From positions 1 through 64,000 of the forward strand of contig CALUVL010000001.1 in NCBI GenBank assembly GCA_944324225.1: a stretch of 64,000 nucleotides of DNA, in the 5' to 3' direction. Each line of letters opens with the position of its first letter. Within the stretch, counting starts at the first letter, position 1. Below, piece after piece: positions 22,894 through 31,800 of the stretch. The position numbers and the translations under genes were made by a program. Source of the stretch: Candidatus Gastranaerophilales bacterium (lineage in GTDB: Bacteria; Cyanobacteriota; Vampirovibrionia; Gastranaerophilales; Gastranaerophilaceae). Under the pieces are notes generated by a model, which was given only the letters and a program-made list of their open reading frames with translations, did not search any database and was not told the DNA's origin.

Positions 22894-24228
22894 TTATTTA
22901 CCGATGCAAAAATGGTCAAAAATATTGTTCAAAATGTCGTCTGTGATTACTTCGCCTGTAATTTCGTCCAGAAATAAAAGCGCTGATTTCAAATCAATCG
23001 AAATCAAATCCTGAAGTTCACCTATTCTTGCCGCCTCTAACGCTCGGATTAAACTTTCACGGCATTTTTTAAGACAGTCTGCCTGACGTTCATTTGTTAT
23101 GTATTCGGTGTCTTCCAGCGAAAAGTCACAAACTCTGGTCTTTATAAGTTCTCGGAGTTCAGAAATTCCTTCGCCTGTTTTTGTTGAAATATATATTTTG
23201 TCGTCATTGCGCTTATCAAGCAGATCGCATTTGTTCGCAACTTCAAGATGCGGTTTGTTTTTGACAAGTTCAAAAATTTCTTTGTCTTCAGCTGTAAGCC
23301 CAGCAGAGGCATCATAAAGAAAAATTACAAGGTCGGCTTCATCTGCTGATTGTTTGGAAAATTCAATGCCGATTTCTTCGACCTTTCCGACGTCTTCCGA
23401 ATCTCTTATGCCTGCTGTATCAATCAGTGTGACTGCAATGTCAAGGTCAAGCGTTTCCTTAATTACATCCCTTGTTGTGCCTGCAATGTCTGTTACTATA
23501 GCTCTGTTTGCATTTAATAGCGAGTTGAAAAGTGATGATTTCCCGACATTCGGACGTCCGACTATTGCAACTTTTATCCCCTGCCGCATTATGTTTGATG
23601 AGCGAACGCAGGATAAAATTTTATCAATTTCTGACAGAGATTTTTCGAAACTTTCTATCAGATAAGAATATTCAGGCTCGGCAACGTCTTCAGGAAAATC
23701 AATGCCGGCAACTATCCTTGATAAAGTTTCAAAAATACCGCCTTTAATCTCAAGAATTTTATCTCTCAGAACTCCGGAAAGGTTTTTAGCTGATTGAATT
23801 GCGAAATTTCTTGTTTTTGCATGTATTAAGTCCGCAACCGCTTCTGCCTGCGAAAGATCCATTTTTTTATTTAGAAATGCACGTTTGGTAAATTCTCCTC
23901 TTTCGGCAATTCTTGCGCCATTTTTGAGCACAAGCGAGAGGATGTTTTTTACTACATTAACTCCGCCATGGCAGTGGATTTCAATAACATCTTCGCCTGT
24001 ATAGCTGTGTGGTTTCTTGAACGGAAGAACAAGCACTTCATCTACTTTTTTATCTCCGTCCAAAATCCAGCCGTGTGTAATTCGACCTGCTTCCAGCGTT
24101 TGTTTTGAAAAGATTCTACTTATTATTTCAAAAGTTTTGTCACCTGAAATTCTGATTACTCCGACTCCGCCTGTACCAAGAGGTGTGGCTATTGCTGCTA
24201 TTGTGTCAAATTCCTGTAAAATATTCAT
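22894..24228 (-). CDS. mnmE: tRNA uridine-5-carboxymethylaminomethyl modification GTPase MnmE
   Basis: MnmE with MnmG modifies U34 of tRNAs. The 444-residue protein has the N-terminal formyl-THF-binding domain (IAAIATPLGTGGVGVIRISG and ETIEIHCHGG-like sequence), helical domains, an inserted G domain (GRPNVGKSSLFNS, IAGTTRD, DTAGIRDSE, NKCD), and the C-terminal FCIGK signature. I place the start at ATG 24228; a GTG at 24243 would extend it by five residues. Neither has an SD, and TATAAT lies exactly 6 nt before 24228. mnmG is not in the window. Confidence 0.96.
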   Translation of the reverse strand: MNILQEFDTIAAIATPLGTGGVGVIRISGDKTFEIISRIFSKQTLEAGRITHGWILDGDKKVDEVLVLPFKKPHSYTGEDVIEIHCHGGVNVVKNILSLVLKNGARIAERGEFTKRAFLNKKMDLSQAEAVADLIHAKTRNFAIQSAKNLSGVLRDKILEIKGGIFETLSRIVAGIDFPEDVAEPEYSYLIESFEKSLSEIDKILSCVRSSNIMRQGIKVAIVGRPNVGKSSLFNSLLNANRAIVTDIAGTTRDVIKETLDLDIAVTLIDTAGIRDSEDVGKVEEIGIEFSKQSADEADLVIFLYDASAGLTAEDKEIFELVKNKPHLEVANKCDLLDKRNDDKIYISTKTGEGISELRELIKTRVCDFSLEDTEYITNERQADCLKKCRESLIRALEAARIGELQDLISIDLKSALLFLDEITGEVITDDILNNIFDHFCIGK

Positions 24229-24234
24229 AATATA

Positions 24235-24240
24235 ATTATA
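24235..24240 (-). promoter_or_regulatory. -10 element 6 nt before mnmE (leaderless type)
   Basis: The minus strand reads TATAAT, then TATATT, then ATG. It lies directly downstream of the terminator of the preceding gene, so mnmE must have its own promoter here. Confidence 0.6.
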
Positions 24241-24243
24241 CAC

Positions 24244-24277
24244 AAAAAAAGAACGGACTTAGCAAGTAAGCCCGTTC
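24244..24277 (-). terminator. Terminator after the Ser/Asn-rich protein gene
   Basis: GAACGG-A-CTTA / TAAG-C-CCGTTC stem (24251-24277). On the minus strand it is followed by seven U (24244-24250). Confidence 0.85.
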
Positions 24278-24308
24278 TCCTTTTACATCCGAAAAATAAA
24301 AGAAATGA

Positions 24309-24950
24309 TTATCTTCTTGTGAATAATGTTGAAGCAAGGCTTGCCGCAAGTCTTGCGTAATCTCCTATGCCCGAACTGCTGGAATAGTTGCTGTTATTAT
24401 AAGAATTTCCTGAATGGCTATTGTTTGCGGCCTGCTGCATATAGCTCAGGATATTTGAGGTGGTCTGGTTTTGAATTCCGTTTAAGAAATCAAGATAATT
24501 GTAACGTTTGTTTAGTTCATCATTTATGAGTTCATTTTGTTTTGCCAGAATATCCTGTGTCAAAGAGTTCATTGCATCAGCTCTGTTGGATTCAATAGAG
24601 TTGAGGTTGTTCATAAATATTGAATTGTCAAAGTTGCCGAAACGTGATGCGATGTCTGTCTTCATATCATTAAGCATCGGAGTGTAAATGTCATTAATCG
24701 TATCAATACCTTTTTGAGTATATGCACTAAGCTGATTTTGCATCTGCTTTTGCGTGTCTTCTGAAAATACATTTACTTTTGGAAGATTTTCCAGAAAAGA
24801 ATTCTGCGCATAGTCATAAATATTCTTTTCAGCATCAGACATATTGTAATTGGAATAAACAGTATTTCCGTTTTTGTATTGAGAAGCTTTTTCTTCTCCG
24901 TTAATTGTAACTACACCGCTTGAATATGCGGGTTTTGATGATTTTCCCAT
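24309..24950 (-). CDS. Hypothetical Ser/Asn/Gln-rich protein
   Basis: The 213-residue protein is not recognised. ATG 24950 has AAAGGGA upstream. A longer frame reaches 25007, but a TATAAT only 3 nt before that ATG makes it unlikely to be used. The N-terminus MGKSSKPAYSSGVVTING is followed by a Tyr/Asn-rich part, a helical middle (about 60-165) and a Ser/Asn-rich low-complexity tail ending ARLAASLASTLFTRR. The overall look (small, helical, low complexity) resembles phage virion or injected proteins, but there is no phage context. Confidence 0.65.
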   Translation of the reverse strand: MGKSSKPAYSSGVVTINGEEKASQYKNGNTVYSNYNMSDAEKNIYDYAQNSFLENLPKVNVFSEDTQKQMQNQLSAYTQKGIDTINDIYTPMLNDMKTDIASRFGNFDNSIFMNNLNSIESNRADAMNSLTQDILAKQNELINDELNKRYNYLDFLNGIQNQTTSNILSYMQQAANNSHSGNSYNNSNYSSSSGIGDYARLAASLASTLFTRR

Positions 24951-25088
24951 TTTTGTCCCTTTCATTGTTTTTAAGGGACAACATTTGATATACTGATAAG
25001 GCTGCATTTAATTATACCATACTTTTGGGGATTTTGTCCAGGGGTAATGATGGTTTTGTCAGGAGAATAGACTTTAAAATTTTTATAT

Positions 25089-25094
25089 TATAAT
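25089..25094 (+). promoter_or_regulatory. -10 element 6 nt before the large TPR gene (leaderless type)
   Basis: TATAAT, then AAAATT, then ATG at 25101, with no SD. Confidence 0.5.
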
Positions 25095-25100
25095 AAAATT

Positions 25101-26867
25101 ATGGATAAGATGAAATTAGATGAAATTAATCAGCTTGTTGTAGAAAAGAAGTTTAAAGAAGCAAAAGCTGAATTGGAAAAGTACAATCTTGATGAAGAGA
25201 AAGAAACGGAAGCTCTTAAACTTTTAGGGCTTTGCAACGTAAATCTGGAAAAATATAAGGAAGGTCAGAGTAATTTTGAAACAGTTGTCAAATATGATCC
25301 GGATGATGCCTCAAGCTGGTTTTACCTTGCAAACTGTTACGACAATCTTGATGATGTAATTCACGCAAAAGCAGCCTATCAGAAGGTTATCGAATTAAGA
25401 GAAAATTTCATTGATGCTTATAAAAATCTTTGCGTGCTTTATGTGAGATGTGAAGAACCGGAAAATGCCATTGAACTCGCTAAAAAAGCACTTGAACTTG
25501 AAAAAGAGGACTACACGCTTTATTACATAATCGGCACGGCCTATATGTCTATGAAAAATTTTAAAGACAGTGTTGAGTATCTGGAAAAGGCTCTTAAATT
25601 AAATCCTGAGCATTCGCAATTATATAACAATCTTGGAACTTCCTACATTACAATAGGTAAACTTGATAAAGCTTACAAAAATTTTGTTAAAGCAAGTGAA
25701 TTAGATCCGAATAATTCTATCACTTATTTTAATATCGCCTCAATTTTGCAGTTGAAAAACAAACACAAAAAAGCCTGTGAATACTTTGAAAAAGCATATG
25801 CAATCGAGCCTGCGGACAGTTATTTAATAGCGCTTGCGCTTTCTGAAACCAAATGTGGAAAATATGATAGTGCAATTAACCACTATAAAACTCTTATAAG
25901 CCATCATCCAGAGAAAGATACTTATCAGTACAATCTTGCCTGCTGTTACGAAATGAAGGGTGACTACAATTATGCTATCGGTATTCTTGCACATCTTGTT
26001 ATGCTCAATCCGAAATCGGTCAGTATGGCACAAAAACTTGCAAATCTCTATGTTAAAGTTAAAAAGCCTGTTCAGGCAAAAGAGATTTATGAAAAGATTC
26101 TTCTGCAGGGGAACGTAAATGTTGATTTGTATTATGAATTTGCCCATATTTGCATAATGACAAACGACACAGACAAGGCAGAAAAAATTTTGAGAAAAGT
26201 CATAGAACTTAATTCCAACCATGCGCAGGCTCATAAAGATCTCGGTGTAATTTATCTTAGCAAACGTCTTTTTGACTATGCAAAAGATGAGTTTGAAATT
26301 TCATATAAAATTGCGCCGGACAATTTCAGTATAGTTTTTGAATATGCAAACTACCTTCATGCAACAACTGATTTTCAAAAGGCTGACGAAATGTATGCTA
26401 AAGCTCTTGAACTTGAACCTGAAAATCCTGAAGCACTTGCATTTTCTGCATTGAATAAGCTCCATACAAATGATTACGAAAAAGCTCTGGAGCAAATTAA
26501 CCATGCAATTGCCCATTCTGTGCACAATGCTTTTATGCTTTATATTGCAGGCAAAGTAAGATTTGTTATGAAAGATTATGAGGGCGCAAAAGACTTTTTG
26601 ATTAAATCTTATGAATTAGAAAAAATTGAAGATGTGGAAAATTTGCTTGGATTTTGTTATATGGAACTCGGTAATTTCGGTCAGGCAAATGTTATTTTTG
26701 AAAATCTTTTAAAAACCAATCCCGGCAATATTAATCTTATGCTTAATCGTGCAAAATGTTTTGAAGGGATGAATGACAATGAATCTGCGCTTGCAGAGCT
26801 GGAAAAAGCCGTAGAAATTTTCCCTGATTTTGAAGAAGCACATGAGATGATAAGAAGGCTCTCTTGA
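25101..26867 (+). CDS. Large TPR-repeat protein (588 residues)
   Basis: The whole protein is a tetratricopeptide solenoid with about 14-16 repeats (for example SVEYLEKALKLNPEHSQLYNNLGTSY, ADEMYAKALELEPENPEALAF, ALAELEKAVEIFPDFEEAHEMI). There is no signal peptide, transmembrane segment or catalytic domain. It is likely a scaffold for protein complexes; the partner is unknown. It is related in type to the 250-residue TPR protein at 17078. Confidence 0.92.
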   Translation: MDKMKLDEINQLVVEKKFKEAKAELEKYNLDEEKETEALKLLGLCNVNLEKYKEGQSNFETVVKYDPDDASSWFYLANCYDNLDDVIHAKAAYQKVIELRENFIDAYKNLCVLYVRCEEPENAIELAKKALELEKEDYTLYYIIGTAYMSMKNFKDSVEYLEKALKLNPEHSQLYNNLGTSYITIGKLDKAYKNFVKASELDPNNSITYFNIASILQLKNKHKKACEYFEKAYAIEPADSYLIALALSETKCGKYDSAINHYKTLISHHPEKDTYQYNLACCYEMKGDYNYAIGILAHLVMLNPKSVSMAQKLANLYVKVKKPVQAKEIYEKILLQGNVNVDLYYEFAHICIMTNDTDKAEKILRKVIELNSNHAQAHKDLGVIYLSKRLFDYAKDEFEISYKIAPDNFSIVFEYANYLHATTDFQKADEMYAKALELEPENPEALAFSALNKLHTNDYEKALEQINHAIAHSVHNAFMLYIAGKVRFVMKDYEGAKDFLIKSYELEKIEDVENLLGFCYMELGNFGQANVIFENLLKTNPGNINLMLNRAKCFEGMNDNESALAELEKAVEIFPDFEEAHEMIRRLS

Positions 26868-26880
26868 CTTTTCCTAAATG

Positions 26881-27477
26881 CTAATTTCCTGAAGCCATCC
26901 TTCTCAGATACCTGTTCACGGTTGAATATGAAATGCCAAGGGCTTTTGCTATTTCTGTTTTTTCTAATCCTTCATTGATTTTTTCTATTATTTTTTTCAT
27001 CATATTTTCTTTTTTTCTTTTGATGTTTCCGAGGTGATATTTTTGTCTGAAGTATTTTACAGTGTTAATACTCAATTGCATTTTTTCAGCTATTTCTTTA
27101 TTAGTAAGATCTGATTTCAACAGTTCTATAGTTGTATTAAGTTTCATTTTGTGCGGACTTGATGAGAAGTTGTCTTTATACCATTTGTTAACCATGTATG
27201 CGCTTAAGCCTGTTTCCTGTGTTATTTGTCTTAAAGAAGAATTCTGCGTTGTATAAGGCATTAAAACCTCATCAATATTTTCTTTAATTTTTTTGCCCGG
27301 GGTTTCTATGTCAAAATTCTTAATTAGCCTGGAAATTGTGCTTGTACTGACTCCGAATTTTTCGGCAATTTCCTTTTTTGTCAGACCTTCTGCCAGATAC
27401 TGCTCTAATCTGGAAAGAGATATTTTTTTATAGCCCGTGAATGTTTGGGGTGTAATGTTGTAATTTGTGTTAATCAT
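26881..27477 (-). CDS. Multi-helix-turn-helix protein with N-terminal FTG motif
   Basis: The 198-residue protein strings together about four helix-turn-helix units: LTKKEIAEKFGVSTSTISRLIK, LRQITQETGLSAYMVNKWYK, LTNKEIAEKMQLSINTVKYFRQ and LEKTEIAKALGISYSTVNRYLR. This is a resolvase/Trp-repressor-like repeat without a catalytic or ligand domain. The first 17 residues (MINTNYNITPQTFTGYK) carry the short FTG peptide seen in other lineage-specific proteins. Repeated DNA-reading heads suggest binding to a long or repeated site. It is convergent with the TPR gene (13 nt gap). Confidence 0.8.
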   Translation of the reverse strand: MINTNYNITPQTFTGYKKISLSRLEQYLAEGLTKKEIAEKFGVSTSTISRLIKNFDIETPGKKIKENIDEVLMPYTTQNSSLRQITQETGLSAYMVNKWYKDNFSSSPHKMKLNTTIELLKSDLTNKEIAEKMQLSINTVKYFRQKYHLGNIKRKKENMMKKIIEKINEGLEKTEIAKALGISYSTVNRYLRRMASGN

Positions 27478-27564
27478 ACTTATATAAAACAGCAGAAAAA
27501 AAATTTGTTATCTGATTAATCCCCTGAAAATATTATTTTTTGAAATTCTTTATTTAAAGTAAAA

Positions 27565-27590
27565 AGGCGATTTAGTTTTGAAATCGCCTG
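27565..27590 (-). terminator. Terminator downstream of the GGDEF gene
   Basis: AGGCGATTT / AAATCGCCT stem with a 7-nt loop. On the minus strand it is followed by TTTTTACTTT. Confidence 0.75.
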
Positions 27591-27818
27591 ATAACCAGAT
27601 TTACACTATTGTAAGTGTTCAGAAAGGAAGTCTTTTAATATAGCTTACGGTTTCTTATGAACCGCCTTGTCATTGTTTTAGTAATCTATTGCCAACTTGC
27701 ATTCAGCCGGCTTTATTTGTTTTATGCACCCGAGTATTCCCTTTTCTATCAAATACTCTTTTGAAAGCAAATTTACGCTACAGGTAAAATTTCACTTCCA
27801 TTTCCTGTGCTTAACTCT
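27565..27818 (-). ncRNA. Structured 3' region or small RNA downstream of the GGDEF gene
   Basis: Between the GGDEF stop and a terminator lie about 250 nt without a convincing frame. The minus strand folds into a series of local hairpins: CACAGG...CCTGTAG, GAGTATT...AATACTC, GCCGGCT...AGTTGGC, CGGTT...AACCG and CACT...AGTG. A final hairpin AGGCGATTT / AAATCGCCT follows, with TTTTTACTTT after it. No known riboswitch, 6S, tmRNA, RNase P or SRP signature is recognisable. It could be a long 3' UTR, a small RNA, or chance pairing in AT-rich DNA. Confidence 0.35.
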
Positions 27819-28691
27819 TTAGTCACCCAGATTTAGTTGTGAAAACTGAACAATTTTATTTTTTCCGCGTTTTTTTGCATTGTACAAAGCGTGTTCTGCA
27901 TAGCGGATGATTGTATTTACATCTTCGTCAGTATCTTCAAGGCACGGGTACGTTGAAATTCCGCCTGAAATCGTAATAGGATGTCTTTCTTCTTCTCCTG
28001 CCGGTATAAATTCCATCTTCTCGATGTCACGTCTGAATCTTTCGGCAAAAAGAAATGCATTTTCTTCTGATGTATTCGGAAGTATTAACAAAAACTCTTC
28101 GTCCCCGTAACGTGTCAGAATATCTTCTTTTCTGATTAATTGTTTGAGTTTGTCTGCGATAGATCTTAAAAGAACATCCCCCCAGTCATAGCCGTAAATA
28201 TCGTTTACGACTTTGAAGAAATCAAGGTCAAACAACAGGCATGAAAGCTTTGTTCCGTAACGTTTTGCTCTGGATATTTCCTGCTCAAGACGTTCATGAA
28301 GATATTTTCTGTTGTGAAGTCCTGTTAATTCGTCAGTTGTTGATACCTGAAGAAGTTTTTCTCTAAGGTCACGGATTTTGAGCATTGATTTTGCTCTTAT
28401 CAGAAGTTCGTCATTATCAACAGGTGTTTTTATCATATCGTAAGTGTATGCTCTGACTGTTGAGCCTTTGAAGACTTCACCGACAAAAAGTACAGGAGCT
28501 TTGAATTTTACAACCATTAAAACATCTTTGATATCAGGCACATCCTCAACCACAATCAAAGCAGGGTTAAGCATTTCATAATCCCTTAACTTTGATGCGT
28601 CTTCTATACGTACATTAACTTCCTCAAGTCCGGACAATACATCAGCCAGCGAGGATGCTTTTTTGCTTGTGTAAACAATTATATTTCTCAT
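27819..28691 (-). CDS. GGDEF-domain protein with atypical GDEEF active site
   Basis: The 290-residue protein has an N-terminal receiver-like fold without obvious phosphorylation chemistry (about 1-105), then a GGDEF domain. The domain start DELTGLHNRKYL, the metal/substrate segment LFDLDFFKVVNDIYGYDWGD and the tail ISTYPCLE...AEHALYNAKKRGKN are all conserved. The signature itself reads YGDEEF (G196-D197-E198-E199-F200), so the second Gly is Asp. An I-site RxxD (R187-D190) is kept. It could be an active variant, a weak cyclase, or a c-di-GMP-binding receptor. It has an AAGGAT SD and is divergent from the large gene at 28819. Confidence 0.85.
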   Translation of the reverse strand: MRNIIVYTSKKASSLADVLSGLEEVNVRIEDASKLRDYEMLNPALIVVEDVPDIKDVLMVVKFKAPVLFVGEVFKGSTVRAYTYDMIKTPVDNDELLIRAKSMLKIRDLREKLLQVSTTDELTGLHNRKYLHERLEQEISRAKRYGTKLSCLLFDLDFFKVVNDIYGYDWGDVLLRSIADKLKQLIRKEDILTRYGDEEFLLILPNTSEENAFLFAERFRRDIEKMEFIPAGEEERHPITISGGISTYPCLEDTDEDVNTIIRYAEHALYNAKKRGKNKIVQFSQLNLGD

Positions 28692-28818
28692 CTTAAATCC
28701 TTACTGTCAACTTACTCTTATTTTGAATATTATCACGCACCGTACTTTAAAATCAATTTGTAAAGAATTTTTAATAAAGCTAAAGTTTTGATGATTAAAG
28801 CCCGTAAGTAAAATTATT

Positions 28819-31800
28819 ATGACAGAGGTTAGTAAAATAAATTCGGCAATTCGTTCTTTTTTATCCAAAAACGAGTCGCTAAAATCATTGCCGAAAGGCA
28901 AACTATTATCAATAATGGTTATGCAGGGTATAATCAGTCATACTGATGCCTCTGAATATTTAAAAAATTCTACATTTGATACAGGATACGCAAGTAATTT
29001 TCAGGTTATTCCGCAGTGGGAAGGGGATAAGAAAGCATTTGATGAGTCCCTTGGAGTTCTGAATTCTGCACTGATGAGTGCCCGCCAAAAACTTGCTAAT
29101 CAGGATAATTCAGAAGGTGTTGTATCAAAAGCTGTGAATTATTTTAAGGAAATTTTTGATACTGATAACAAAAAATCTGATATGACCGCCGGAATTAGTG
29201 ATACCGAAAAAATTATATCAGAACTTGAAAAGTCATCAAGTCCGGAGGAGTTCAAGGCAAGGTTTAAAGATTATCTCGGGGTTGAATTCTCAGCCTCAAA
29301 AGTTCAGGACTGCAAAGAAAAAGCAGAGATTTTTAATAAAGCGGAAAGTATAAAATCTACGCTCGACGGGATAAAATCAAAACTTAATACAACTTCATTT
29401 AATGATCTGAACAGCGGAATTATTGAGTCGTTTCAGGCACTAGGTATCAGTGACATAGATGAAATAAATGCAATTATAAAAGATATTGAAGCCTCTCATA
29501 AAGATGATGAAGCAATTCAAACCTGGGGCGGGGATTTCAGGTTTGAGAAAAACTATTACGGAAATTATGTTCTCAACATGACCCGCAAAAACGGAAGACC
29601 GTTGACTGCAAACACTGAACAATTAAAACTGGTGGCAGAAGAAATGCTTTTACGGCTTAATAAAGCAGAAGCAGCCGCAATGGGGGTTGAAGTTCCGGAA
29701 GAGGCCACAAGCAAAGATATAGAACAACTTACAGAACAAAAATACAATAAAGTAAGAAGTGAATATAAAGATTCTTTTAAGGAGGCCTACGGGAACAAAA
29801 ACATTGAAACTATGGCCGAGGATTATATAAATTCTCAAAAACAAAATACGGCTTATGTACAGACAGCACTGGATGTGGCATCAATAGCGACTATGTTTAT
29901 GGGCGGCGGAGTTGTTTTGAAAGGTGTAAGTTTATTAACAAAGAGCGGTAAAGTTTTGAAAGCAGTTCAGACTGCGACAAATATTGCTGCCAAGGCGGCT
30001 CCTGCAGCAGCGGCCGTTCAGATTACAAGGCCGGTTGATCTTGTTGAAAATCTGTCATCAAAGGAGCCGGACTGGAAAGCTTACGGTATGAGTGTGGCAG
30101 AAGGCACAATGTGGATGGCTTTAGGTATGGCGACAGGAGCCATTGGCGACAAGGCAAGAATGTTCCTCGGACAAAAAGGGCTTTCGGCTGTTGCAAAAAA
30201 TTCTGGCAAATCAATTGATGAACTTATTGATGTGTATAAATCAGGCCATAAATTGCCTGCGAATTTAAAAAAATCTTTAGGCTTAATAGACAATGCCTCC
30301 AAAATCAGCGGTACAAGCGCAGAATTCACGGCGGATATCCTTGCAACCTACGCAATTCAGAAAGGCAGAGGCGAAGATTTAACTTTTATGGATTATCTGG
30401 GATCTGCCAACGGCGCTTTGATGGGAACCGTTATGCACAAAACTTTCGCTAAAATTTCCGATTCTGAAAAGCTTAAGGTAATCCAAAAAGGGCTTGTTGA
30501 AGCAAATCCGAATATGTCAAAAGCCGAACTTGAAAAAGCATCAAAAACGCTTCTGGAGGTTCACCGGCTTGCAGAAGAAAAGAGAGCGGAAGGGGTTTCA
30601 GAACCTGAAACAGCTGCAAAACCCGCCGGAACGGAAAAACCTGCGGAAGTCAAAAAAGTTGACAATTCATCTGAAATCGTTCTGGTAAAAGAAGCCTTGG
30701 ATAAAGACGGAAATAAAATTTTGCTGTTAAACGAAGCAGGTGAAGCAAAAGCCAGAGCTTCAGCTGATGAAATTCACGCAAAAGCAGTCGAGGCAGAATC
30801 CGGAATTTTGAAGTTGATGAAGGACGCAGGACTTGGCGAAGCAGGAGTGAATATGACCCACCGCCCCAAAAGCGCCCAGAGTCTTTATGACAAAATCCGG
30901 AACGCAATGACGGATGTAAAATCTCCTGCAACATTTGACGAAGCCCTCAAATCTGTCCGTGATGCCGTCGGTACAAGAACGGAACTTGCAGATTTCGATT
31001 ACAAAAAACATCCGGATATTGTCGAAATGTATAAAAAAGACCCCAAAAGAGCAATTCAAATGGCTTCTGAAAGACAGTCGGAAGAATATGTTCAAAAAGT
31101 GATGAATGTAATTAAAATGCAGGCTGAAAATCCGACGGATGCTCCTCTTAGTGCGATTAATATTTCAAACTATATGGGCAAAGACGGGATTCCTTATTTC
31201 TCGGCAAAACAGGTTGCAATATTAAGAGATTACGCAGCGCAGTTTGGAATTGAACTTAATGTGAAAGATAAACTTACAAAAGTGCGCCCATCAGGTTATA
31301 CTGCACTCCAGATGAATTTTGTAACCCAAGAAGGATTCACATTTGAGTGGCAGTTAAGGGGTTCAAAAGTCAACACCTTTGCAGAATGCGAACATGTCCC
31401 GTATGACATTAGAGAAGGCAAAGATGTGACAGGGGGCAAAAAGATTCTGGAAAGGCTTTATGCGCCGATTAAAGATGCAGTTGAGCATTTGGACGACAAG
31501 CAGTATGAGAAATACAACAACTACCTGACAGTACATTATGAACACCTGAGAAAACAGGAACTCGGTTTTGAAAGCACACCGCCGAAACTTGAAGATTACG
31601 GTCTGACAGACCCGAAACTCAAAGCCGAAAATCTCGAACTTCTACATGATTTGGCAGAAAAACTTAAAAAAGGCAAGTTAGACGAAAATACGGCACTTTA
31701 CACCTACGTTTCAAAGACGGAAAATAAATCGGGAATAAAAATTCCCTCAGGACGCCTTGCAGCCGAAAATGAAAAATTTGCAGAAACTGATAATGCTTTT

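Noticed and set aside
24951-25007. Leaderless start at ATG 25007 for the Ser/Asn-rich protein
   Set aside because: TATAAT lies only 3 nt before it, so transcription would start inside the codon; ATG 24950 with AAAGGGA is the better start.
27657-27764. Plus-strand 35-codon hydrophobic frame in the gap after the GGDEF gene
   Set aside because: It has no SD or promoter and overlaps the hairpin-rich minus-strand region, so it is more likely a by-product of that structure.
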